This document shows positions 1-5,676 of a stretch of 10,493 nucleotides of DNA, one piece after another (positions within the stretch are counted from its first letter, which is position 1; the number at the start of each line of letters is the position of its first letter). The notes beneath the pieces were generated by a model. The model was given only the letters and a program-made list of their open reading frames with translations. It had not been told where the DNA came from and ran no database searches. Both the position numbers and the translations under genes were made by a program. The stretch comes from Gemmatimonadales bacterium (GTDB taxonomy: Bacteria > Gemmatimonadota > Gemmatimonadetes > Gemmatimonadales > GWC2-71-9), in contig JAUVRV010000055.1 of the NCBI GenBank assembly GCA_030597435.1, positions 1 to 10,493 of the forward strand. Direction: 5' to 3'.

Positions 1-2
1 CC

Positions 3-467
3 GCTATACCAGTTCCTTCGTTCAGTGAGATCAATGAACTTGCGAAAGCGCGTCCGGTGCTCGAGATGTTGGGCGGTGGACGAATCGAGCTGAAACTGTT
101 CGCGTTCGAGGCCCCGACCAACGCTGCGCGCTTTGCCCGGTTGGCGCGAGCCGGATATTTCGACGGACTCACGTTCCACCGTATTGCACCAGGATTCGTG
201 ATTCAAGGCGGTAGTCCGGGGCCGAACGAGTACATGGGCGACGGCCCGTTTACCCGTGACGAGTTGATCTTGGGTTCTCATCTACGGGGCACTGTGGGAG
301 TGTCAACACGTGGCAGAGACACCGGAGACGGTCAGATCTTCGTGAATCTGGTGGACAATCCACGTTTGGATCACAACTATACGATCTTCGCCGAGGTGGT
401 TTCGGGCATGGATGTGATCGACCAGATGGTCGCAGGGGCGACCATAAGAAGGGTGCGGTGGCGCTAG
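3..467 (+). CDS. Cyclophilin-type peptidyl-prolyl isomerase, C-terminal part (5' end outside window)
   Basis: The frame is open from base 3 with no credible start, so this is the 3' end of a longer gene. It encodes a cyclophilin domain, which catalyses cis-trans isomerisation of Xaa-Pro bonds. Visible motifs are GRIELKLFAFEAP for the first strand pair, then GLTFHRIAPGFVIQGG with the catalytic Arg codon at 180-182, then RGTVGVSTRGRDTGDGQIFVNL, and a closing LDHNYTIFAEVVSGMDVIDQM. The spacing matches bacterial cyclophilins. The RDTGDGQ variant replaces the usual N-SATSQ stretch seen in the second cyclophilin of this window. About 20 residues before the domain look like the end of another region. 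In Gemmatimonadota such domains often sit at the C-terminus of long HEAT-repeat proteins, but that part is not visible, so the architecture is inference. It ends only three bases from the convergent gene at 471-776. Confidence 0.9.
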   Translation, partial: AIPVPSFSEINELAKARPVLEMLGGGRIELKLFAFEAPTNAARFARLARAGYFDGLTFHRIAPGFVIQGGSPGPNEYMGDGPFTRDELILGSHLRGTVGVSTRGRDTGDGQIFVNLVDNPRLDHNYTIFAEVVSGMDVIDQMVAGATIRRVRWR

Positions 468-470
468 CGC

Positions 471-776
471 CTACTCGGCCCCTCTCATCGTAGCCGCGAT
501 TGCTTGAACCAGGTGCGGGTGTAGGACCATGAGTTCCTCGCCACTTGCGCCCACAAGCATCCCACGTAGCTGCTCGACGATCTCTCCGGCTCGGTTCAGT
601 GGCAGTACCTCTGCGGTCGCCATCTCCTGGCGCAAGGCACCGAGTTCTCCCTCGATCCGATTCAGCTCGTCGGCCTGGTCGCGTGCGGTTTCAGCAGATA
701 ATCCATCACGCAGCCGCGTGGCTGCATCCTGCGCGTCTTTGAGGGCGAGGACGAAATCAGCCAGATACTCTGACAT
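471..776 (-). CDS. Small coiled-coil protein of unknown function
   Basis: A 101-residue soluble protein with no Cys, no signal peptide and no membrane segment. Residues about 8-50 are rich in Ala, Leu, Glu, Asp, Arg and Gln in a heptad-like pattern (DAQDAATRLRDGLSAETA, then ELNRIEGELGALRQEMA), which suggests an alpha-helical coiled coil. The C-terminal part is also likely helical. I do not recognise a family. The start is supported by GGAG on the coding strand (784-787), seven bases before ATG. A longer plus-strand frame over the same bases is Ser/Arg-rich and looks like a shadow, so I prefer this strand. The gene is convergent with the cyclophilin on its left and divergent from the haem-binding gene on its right, so it is probably transcribed alone. 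No function should be assigned. Confidence 0.7.
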   Translation of the reverse strand: MSEYLADFVLALKDAQDAATRLRDGLSAETARDQADELNRIEGELGALRQEMATAEVLPLNRAGEIVEQLRGMLVGASGEELMVLHPHLVQAIAATMRGAE

Positions 777-896
777 TTGGCGGCTCCGTGATGGTAATCC
801 TGCAGTGCATGGTACCCTTAGCTTAGCAAATGTTGGCGCAACGGCAAGTCTGGATAGGAGGCTGGACAGGGTACACGCGGCCCGCTTTATTGTGAG

Positions 897-919
897 ACTT
901 CGGCCGGCTGGCCCGAAGT
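897..919. promoter_or_regulatory. Inverted repeat upstream of the haem-binding gene
   Basis: ACTTCGG (897-903) is matched by CCGAAGT (913-919), a perfect 7-base inverted repeat. CC (904-905) can also pair with GG (910-911), leaving a GGCT loop and one bulged base. It lies 27 bases before the preferred ATG of the next gene, in the 170-base divergent spacer. It could be an operator or a 5'-leader hairpin. There is no T-run, so it is not a typical terminator. I found no convincing -35/-10 pair in this spacer. Confidence 0.35.
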
Positions 920-937
920 TGAGTGACCCGGACCCAC

Positions 938-941
938 GGAG
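938..941 (+). promoter_or_regulatory. Ribosome binding site deciding the start at 947
   Basis: GGAG lies five bases before the ATG at 947. It favours that start over the in-frame GTG at 923, which has no ribosome binding site and would add eight residues before the membrane anchor. Confidence 0.7.
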
Positions 942-946
942 TGTGT

Positions 947-1414
947 ATGGCGGATTTGCGGAAATTGCTACGCCCGCGGTGGTTTGCCGTTGGAGCGATA
1001 GTCATTCTGGTTGCGCTTCAATTCAAGACCGTGGACAGGAGCAATCCCCTGGTCCAATCGGACATAGGCACGTCAGCTGAGATCAAGGAGATTCTGCGCC
1101 GTGCCTGTTACGACTGCCACTCCAATGAGACAAAGTGGCCTTGGTACAGCTATGTCGCGCCGATGTCGTGGTTCGTTGCCGGGCATGTAGACCACGCTCG
1201 GGGAGATCTCAACTACTCCGAGTGGCCGGCGTTCGATCTCGAGGAGCAGGAGCACCTGTTCGAGGAGATGTGGGAGATGCTGTCGGAAGGCGAGATGCCG
1301 CTCAAGAGCTATACGCTGATCCATCGGGATGCCCGGCTGACAGATGACGAGCGGGACGTCTTGCTGGAGTGGGTTCGTCCAGGCTCGGTGGGTGCCGAGG
1401 ACGAGGGCAGATAA
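947..1414 (+). CDS. Membrane-anchored haem-binding domain protein (CxxCH, Haem_bd family)
   Basis: A 155-residue protein. Residues about 11-27 (RWFAVGAIVILVALQF) form an N-terminal signal anchor after a basic n-region, placing the rest outside the cytoplasmic membrane. It carries a single c-type haem attachment motif, CYDCH, at residues 54-58, followed by the aromatic stretch TKWPWYSYVAPMSWFV. A C-terminal GEMPLKSYTLIH segment contains a Met-Pro pair and His of the kind used as a distal ligand, then an acidic ERDVLLEWV helix. This order matches the Haem_bd family (PF14376) from memory of its motifs. The likely role is periplasmic haem binding or electron transfer; the partner is unknown. Haem attachment would need a cytochrome c maturation system elsewhere. 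The start is ATG 947 because of GGAG at 938-941. The gene ends 68 bases before the PspB-like gene and may be read through into it. Confidence 0.85.
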   Translation: MADLRKLLRPRWFAVGAIVILVALQFKTVDRSNPLVQSDIGTSAEIKEILRRACYDCHSNETKWPWYSYVAPMSWFVAGHVDHARGDLNYSEWPAFDLEEQEHLFEEMWEMLSEGEMPLKSYTLIHRDARLTDDERDVLLEWVRPGSVGAEDEGR

Positions 1415-1482
1415 CAACGGCTGAATCCCTCATCATGACGGCCTCGTAGTAGGGTTCAATTGAGAGCACCGGGAGGTCTAGT

Positions 1483-1761
1483 ATGTCACCGCAGATCCTA
1501 GAGGTTATTGGTCCCCTTTTCGCGATTATTGGCGTCGGGACGCTTATTCTCATAGGAGTGCGGATGAGATACAAGTACAAGATTGACAGCATGCAGCGGC
1601 CGAAGTCGGGGCAGACGGAAAGGCTCACAGAAGCGGTGGATGGGCTGTACGAGCAGTCACAGCTGCTGCGCGATGAGGTCAACGAACTCCAGGAACGTCT
1701 CGACTTTCATGAACGTCTGTTGACGAGGGCAAAGAAGGAACAAGCAGATACTCCCGCCTGA
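1483..1761 (+). CDS. Small membrane protein with C-terminal coiled coil, PspB-like
   Basis: A 92-residue protein. An N-terminal transmembrane helix (about residues 7-27, VIGPLFAIIGVGTLILIGVR) is followed by a basic MRYKYKI stretch and then a coiled coil (about 44-83) with heptads such as LYEQSQLLRDEVNELQERL and ending in FHERLLTR. This layout, and the closing RLxxxERLL pattern, resemble PspB, the membrane partner of PspC/PspA in envelope-stress sensing. The match is by architecture and a short motif only, and no pspA or pspC is nearby, so I give no symbol. The start is strongly supported by GGGAGG (1471-1476), six bases before ATG. The protein is expected to have its N-terminus in the membrane and its helix in the cytoplasm. 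Confidence 0.75.
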   Translation: MSPQILEVIGPLFAIIGVGTLILIGVRMRYKYKIDSMQRPKSGQTERLTEAVDGLYEQSQLLRDEVNELQERLDFHERLLTRAKKEQADTPA

Positions 1762-1766
1762 GTCCC

Positions 1767-1824
1767 TGGACGCGAGCATCAGCCTGCGTCCATTGTCTGA
1801 AATGGTGGCGATGTTTCTACCATT
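1767..1824 (+). other. Two consecutive hairpins between the PspB-like gene and the bacilliredoxin gene
   Basis: Starting five bases after the stop at 1761, TGGACGC (1767-1773) can pair with GCGTCCA (1786-1792) over a 12-base loop. Nine bases later AATGGT (1801-1806) can pair with ACCATT (1819-1824) over a second 12-base loop. Neither has a T-run. They could be an RNA-processing or attenuation structure, a weak terminator, or chance. Confidence 0.3.
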
Positions 1825-1839
1825 ACGACTACGCCACGG

Positions 1840-2211
1840 ATGGACACCAACATGTTCGGACGCAAGAGGAAGTCGGAACGGCTGCGGGATCTGACCGGTG
1901 AGGGTGCGTTGGAGGAAGCGCTCGAAGCGGACCTGGCCGTAATTTACAAGCACAGTCCCTTCTGCCCGACCTCGGCGAGGGCGATCCGGGAGGTGCAGAG
2001 CTTCACTCAGCGCAAGCCGGAAGTTCCCGTGTACATGGTAGATGTAGTTCGCAGCCGGGCGCTGTCGCAGCGGTTGGCAAGTGACCTGGGGATCCAACAT
2101 CAATCGCCCCAGGCCATCGTGGTGCGGAAGGGACAACCGACGGCCCACGGGTCGCACTATGATGTTACGGTGGATCAGCTGGAGCGCTGGTGTTCGGGCG
2201 CAGCCGATTAG
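1840..2211 (+). CDS. ytxJ: Monothiol bacilliredoxin, YtxJ/BrxC-type (DUF2847)
   Basis: A 123-residue thioredoxin-fold protein. The signature is IYKHSPFCPTSARAIREV with the single redox cysteine at residue 42, compared with the TCPIS motif of Bacillus subtilis YtxJ. It is followed by VYMVDVVRSRALSQRLASDLGI and the cis-proline segment HQSPQAIVVRKGQ, then HGSHYDVT near the end, all in the family order. The length is typical. The known role of the family is to remove bacillithiol from S-bacillithiolated proteins in the cytoplasm, so its presence suggests a bacillithiol-type low-molecular-weight thiol in this organism. The only other Cys is residue 118. The start is uncertain: ATG 1840 has a poor ribosome binding site, and ATG 1852 (residue 5) is an alternative with GGATGG upstream. 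No bacillithiol synthesis gene is visible here. Confidence 0.85.
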   Translation: MDTNMFGRKRKSERLRDLTGEGALEEALEADLAVIYKHSPFCPTSARAIREVQSFTQRKPEVPVYMVDVVRSRALSQRLASDLGIQHQSPQAIVVRKGQPTAHGSHYDVTVDQLERWCSGAAD

Positions 2212-2224
2212 GAACACTGCCACT

Positions 2225-2265
2225 CCGCGTTCAGACAATCATCCGTGGTCAATTATCCGTGGCCG
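2225..2265. repeat. Intergenic ATCCGTGG repeat element (copy A)
   Basis: Fourteen bases after the bacilliredoxin stop, CCGCGTTCA (2225-2233) is followed by two exact copies of ATCCGTGG (2241-2248 and 2255-2262) separated by TCAATT and then by GGCCG. The order CCGCGTTCA, GGTCA, GGCC is shared with the second unit of the element at 2697-2740. A TATAGT (2274-2279) lies just after it and could be a -10 box for the gene at 2321, but I see no acceptable -35, so I do not call a promoter. Confidence 0.5.
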
Positions 2266-2320
2266 TTATTCCATATAGTGCTGAACCTGCAGGCGCATTC
2301 CGACTTACGGTGAGGTAGCC

Positions 2321-2593
2321 ATGGCATTTGTTCCAGTCACTCACATGTCCCAACCGCGGGCGAGCTTGGAGGCCCAAGACCTGGCGCGCGAGATCGAGCA
2401 GGTCGTTGTGGATTTTCAGAAGCGACGTCCCCGAACCAGCAGCAGGGATGTTCAGCAGGCAATGGACATCGTGGAATCGCGGGCAGGGACAGGTATCTCG
2501 CGACACCGTTCACAGGCGACCACGAGGATTATCGTAGCGACAGGGGTACTGGTAGCATTTGCGTTGGCTCTGTTGCTGTTCTTCGCTGGCTAG
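2321..2593 (+). CDS. Small protein with C-terminal membrane anchor, unknown function
   Basis: A 90-residue protein. Residues about 15-60 are charged and helical (LEAQDLAREIEQVVVDFQ, then RDVQQAMDIVES). Residues about 68-90 (TRIIVATGVLVAFALALLLFFAG) form one hydrophobic helix reaching the C-terminus, so it should be a tail-anchored inner-membrane protein with its helical part in the cytoplasm. GAGG (2312-2315), five bases before ATG 2321, supports this start over the in-frame ATG at 2345. I do not recognise a family. The upstream spacer of about 110 bases contains repeat copy A. The gene converges on the cyclophilin at 2737-3306, with a repeat-rich 143-base spacer between them. Confidence 0.75.
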   Translation: MAFVPVTHMSQPRASLEAQDLAREIEQVVVDFQKRRPRTSSRDVQQAMDIVESRAGTGISRHRSQATTRIIVATGVLVAFALALLLFFAG

Positions 2594-2614
2594 GCCCGCA
2601 AACCCACGGCGTAG

Positions 2615-2656
2615 GAGGCGGACCGGCGTAGATTGGAATCCGCGCTCATCCGCCTC
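2615..2656. repeat. Imperfect 20-base inverted repeat (hairpin) between convergent genes
   Basis: The arm at 2615-2634 starts GAGGCGGA and ends GATT. It pairs with 2637-2656, which starts AATC and ends TCCGCCTC. The outer eight bases are perfect, 15 of 20 positions match overall, and the arms are two bases apart. It lies 22 bases after the stop of the small membrane protein. It could act as a bidirectional transcription stop between the two convergent genes, although there is no U-tract. The right arm is also the start of the direct repeat at 2639-2740. Confidence 0.55.
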
Positions 2657-2740
2657 AATCCGCGCTTCACCGCGGCCCTGCGACTCTACTCACCTGCCCG
2701 CGTTCATCCGCCTCAGGTCAGCGCTCATCAGCGGCCCTAC
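2639..2740. repeat. Two diverged ~44-base direct copies of the ATCCGCG element
   Basis: Unit 1 (2639-2681) and unit 2 (2697-2740) both read CCGCG, then YTCATCCGCCTCA, then a second GCGCT-TCA/TCATCA block, and end in GCGGCCCTRC. They match at about four positions in five and are 15 bases apart. Unit 2 runs into the stop codon region of the minus-strand cyclophilin (stop at 2737-2739). The sub-units CCGCGTTCA and GGTCA are shared with copy A at 2225-2265. Confidence 0.55.
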
Positions 2741-3306
2741 TTGCGACAGGCCAACTCGATTACAACCGGCTTCGTAGGTGCATCCCTCTCGTTCGTCCTC
2801 ACCTTGGCAATCTTGTCCACCACGTCCATGCCGTCGGTGACCTTGGCAAACACCGCGTATCCGAAATCACGCGTGCCGTGATCCAGGACCTCGTTGTGCT
2901 CGAGGTTGATGAAGAACTGCGAGGTGGCAGAATTGACATCTGACGTACGAGCCATGGAGAGTGTGCCGCGCTCGTTCAACAGGCCGTTATCTGCCTCGTT
3001 CGTAATGGACTCGAGAGTCTGTTTCTTCTGTCCGGCTTCGTCGAAGCCACCACCCTGAATGACAAAGCCAGGAATCACGCGGTGGAAGACGGTCCCATTG
3101 AAAAAGCCGACATCCACATAACTCAGAAAGTTCTCAACTGTGATGGGCGCTTTGTCCGGATAGAGCTCTAGCGAGATCTCGCCGAAGTTCGTGATAAACA
3201 CTACCTCGTTGCTGGTGGTTGGCGCCGGGCAGGTGTCCTGGGCCGTGGCCGATGTGGCAACGATGGCAAGCAGAGCAAGGGCGAGGATTGTCGTACTCGG
3301 TCGCAT
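2737..3306 (-). CDS. Exported cyclophilin-type peptidyl-prolyl isomerase
   Basis: A 189-residue protein that assists folding of exported proteins by prolyl isomerisation. A signal peptide (MRPSTTILALALLAIVATSA, cleavage likely after TATA at residue 22) sends it to the periplasm. There is no lipobox at C26. The single cyclophilin domain spans about residues 33-187: FHRVIPGFVIQGG with catalytic Arg76, Phe81 and Gln84, then LSMART and NSATSQFFINL with Gln130, and AVFAKVTDGMDVVDKI. This is close to bacterial PpiA/PpiB, but I leave the symbol empty. I chose ATG at 3304-3306 because the signal peptide begins there and GGAG (3317-3320) precedes it by ten bases; an in-frame start 54 bases further upstream would add a long polar leader. 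It is convergent with the small membrane gene and divergent from the S9 peptidase operon. Confidence 0.92.
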   Translation of the reverse strand: MRPSTTILALALLAIVATSATAQDTCPAPTTSNEVVFITNFGEISLELYPDKAPITVENFLSYVDVGFFNGTVFHRVIPGFVIQGGGFDEAGQKKQTLESITNEADNGLLNERGTLSMARTSDVNSATSQFFINLEHNEVLDHGTRDFGYAVFAKVTDGMDVVDKIAKVRTNERDAPTKPVVIELACRK

Positions 3307-3349
3307 ATTGTGGAATCTCCGTGATCGGATGTGCGTTGGTGAAGCTTTG

Positions 3350-3378
3350 ATAGTCCCCAATCACGGACTGCTAGTCAA
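3350..3378 (-). promoter_or_regulatory. Candidate sigma70-type promoter for the exported cyclophilin
   Basis: On the minus strand TTGACT (3373-3378; five of six match TTGACA) is followed after 17 bases by GACTAT (3350-3355; three of six match TATAAT), with an overlapping TATCAA as another -10 choice. Transcription would start about 37 bases before the ATG. The -35 is good and the -10 is weak. Confidence 0.3.
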
Positions 3379-3410
3379 GGCCGCGGAATTGGACGGAAGG
3401 GTGCAGACCA

Positions 3411-3434
3411 ACGCGGATGGTAGCGGATCCGCGT
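3411..3434. repeat. ACGCGGAT / ATCCGCGT inverted repeat in the divergent spacer
   Basis: ACGCGGAT (3411-3418) and ATCCGCGT (3427-3434) are perfect reverse complements eight bases apart. The 10-base palindrome GCGGATCCGC (3423-3432) overlaps the right arm. The words are those of the intergenic elements at 2225 and 2639. It lies between the cyclophilin and the S9 peptidase gene, 163 bases before the peptidase start. The rest of the 290-base spacer shows no gene that I can support. Confidence 0.45.
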
Positions 3435-3586
3435 GGATACTGTGCTCTGGGGTCGATTACAGTGACCCTCGCACTCGGTGGTTACATGAGGCATCTTAAC
3501 TGCTTGATCGACGTAGGCCCCACCAAGACAGGTACGAGATCGACGACAGCGAGTTGAACCATGACTGCACACTACAAATGCGTTGT

Positions 3587-3592
3587 GAGGGG
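3587..3592 (+). promoter_or_regulatory. Ribosome binding site deciding the S9 peptidase start at 3597
   Basis: GAGGGG ends four bases before ATG 3597. It favours this start over ATG 3561, which has only a weak GAG upstream and would add twelve residues before the signal peptide. Confidence 0.65.
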
Positions 3593-3596
3593 TGCG

Positions 3597-5665
3597 ATGA
3601 AGGGATTGAGAGCTGGTGTGATCGTATGCGGATTGGTGCTGCCGCATCTACTCAGCGCTCAGCAAACACGGCCCCTTACTCTCGAGGACTACTATTCCAT
3701 AATCAATGTGGGCAGCCCAGCCATCTCTCCCGATGGTGCCAGGGTTGCGTTTGTCCGCACAGTGACTTTGGAAGAAGGCAACAGCAGGCATAGCGAAATC
3801 TGGGTGGTTCCGTCCGACGGAGCCACCGAGCCGGTGCGGCTGACCAGCCCATCCTACTCCGCATCGAATCCACGATGGTCTCCGGACGGTAGCCTTTTGG
3901 TATTCTCGTCTTCTCGGCCAAACGTGGACTCGAACACGAGCAGTTCTGTGTGGTTTCTCCGCATGGATGGATCAGGCGGAGAAGCGTTTCAGGTCGAAGG
4001 GATCGATCGAACACCGGTTTTCAGTCCCGACAACCGCTGGATCGCGATGACCAGGCCCACGCCACCAACGACGCAACCCGATCGTGAAGAGCTAACGGAA
4101 AACGAGCGCCTCATAGAAGAGCGGTTCGATGGACGAGCCTATGACTGGATGAGCTACCGCTTTGATCGACGCGGCTATCTGAGAGATCCGCGCGATCCGC
4201 ACGCTACCCCATCGCAGGAGCTGTATGTCGTATCGCGCGATGGCGGAACCCCGACACGTCTCACTGAGATGAATTTCGACGCTCAGGGGCCGACCTGGCG
4301 AAGGGATGGCAGTGCACTGGCCTTTACAGCCGATTCGTATCAGCGGGATGAACACACGTATGAACGGGCTGATCTATGGGTCGTTGATCTGGACGGTAAC
4401 ACCACGCGTCTCACTGACGATGGCTTCCACTACTCGAGTCCGGCGTGGTCGCCTGACGGACGCACCATCGTCCTTAGGGGATACGAGGGACTCGACAGGG
4501 TAATAGAGAGGAAGCAAGCACACGGCTCGCCGATCGACCTGTTCCTGGTTCAGACTTCCGGTGGCGAGCCACAAAACATCACGCCAGGGTGGGATCTGAC
4601 GCCCGGTGCCCCAACTTGGAGTCCGGATGGTCGGTTCATCTATTTCGCGGCGGGCGTAGGGGGTAACTCGCATCTGTTCAGGATCGCTGCCGGCGGTGGC
4701 AGTGTGGAGCAGGTTACACGTGGAAACCGACGCCTCAGCAGTGTCTCGTTTTCGGCGAACTTCGAGTCGATAGCTTATGGAGTGTCTGACCCGGTTGTTC
4801 CCGGGGATATCTTCGCCGCCCATATCGATGGCTCGAACGAAGAGCGGTTGACTCGCAGCAACGCCGACCTGCTCGACGAAGTTGATCTAGCGAGTCCCGA
4901 CCGCCTGGTGTATTCGAGCCATGACGGGACCGAAATCGAAGGGTGGTTATTGCATCCCGCTGGTTACGATCCCAACCGAACCTATCCGCTGATTTTGGTG
5001 ATCCACGGTGGCCCCCACGGTGCCTACGGGAACAGCTTTTCCTTCCAGCGTCAGCTCTGCAAGCTGCAAACGGATACTTCGTTCTCTACACCAATCCTCG
5101 TGGATCTACTGGCTACGGTGAACAGTTCAAGTGGGCCATTTGGGGTGGTTGGGGTGTGCTCGACTATCAAGATCTGATAGCCGGTGTCGACTACGTGTTG
5201 GAGCGTTACCCCATAGATGCCGAGCGCCTGGGGGTGACCGGTGGGTCGTATGGTGGGTTCATGACCAACTGGATTATCGGCCACACAAATCGGTTCGCGG
5301 CGGCTGTTTCCAGCAGATCGATCTCTAATTGGATGAGCGATTACGGGACTGCAGATATTCCACGTACGAAGGAGAGCGAGTTTTTCGGCCCGCCTTGGGA
5401 GAAGGAGAGCCGGGATCTGATGATCGAACTCTCGCCCATAACGTATGCGGGGAATGTCACGACCCCCACACTCTTTGTGCATGGTGAGTTGGACTACAGG
5501 GTCCCAATCGAGGAAGCAGAGCAGATGTATGTTGCGCTCAAGAAGCAGCGTGTACCGGCGAAGTTCATTCGTTATCCGGAGTCCTACCACGGTGGATGGT
5601 CTCCGTGGCGCCAGGTACACGTCTATTACTCCGAACTCAAATGGTGGGAGCGATACCTGAAGTGA
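3597..5665 (+). pseudogene. Exported S9 (prolyl oligopeptidase family) peptidase, frameshifted
   Basis: The product would be a serine peptidase of about 690 residues releasing dipeptides or acyl-amino acids from peptide N-termini. A signal peptide (MKGLRAGVIVCGLVLPHLLS, cleaved near AQQ) exports it. The N-terminal half is a beta-propeller with about seven PD40-type blades, recognisable by repeats such as AISPDGARVAFVR, RWSPDGSLLVFSS, AWSPDGRTIVLRG and TWSPDGRFIYFAA. The alpha/beta-hydrolase domain begins near IHGGPHGAYGNSF (oxyanion region) in the first frame and continues in another frame from LQAANGYFVLYTNPRGSTGYG. The triad is in the second frame: Ser in GGSYGG (5246-5248), Asp in HGELDYRVP (5492-5494), His in ESYHGG (5588-5590). 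The first frame runs on to a stop ending at 5177. The break lies at about 5054-5062 and fits one missing or two extra bases. All active-site residues survive, so it is either a recent mutation or a sequencing/assembly error. First gene of the putative operon. Confidence 0.88.
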
Positions 5666-5676
5666 CTAGCCACGAG

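Noticed and set aside
529..1080. Long plus-strand open frame over the coiled-coil gene
   Set aside because: Its product is Ser/Arg-rich with no domain. The minus-strand gene has a good ribosome binding site and natural composition, and the frame overlaps the start of the haem-binding gene.
2252..2279. Promoter for the gene at 2321 using TATAGT at 2274-2279
   Set aside because: No acceptable -35 at 15 to 18 bases spacing; the -10 match alone is not enough.
2639..2740. CRISPR-like repeat
   Set aside because: There are only two imperfect copies with a 15-base gap, no uniform spacers and no cas genes.
5031..5080. Programmed -1 frameshift in the S9 peptidase
   Set aside because: There is no X-XXY-YYZ slippery heptamer at the switch, and I know of no frameshifting in this family. 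Mutation or sequence error explains it better.
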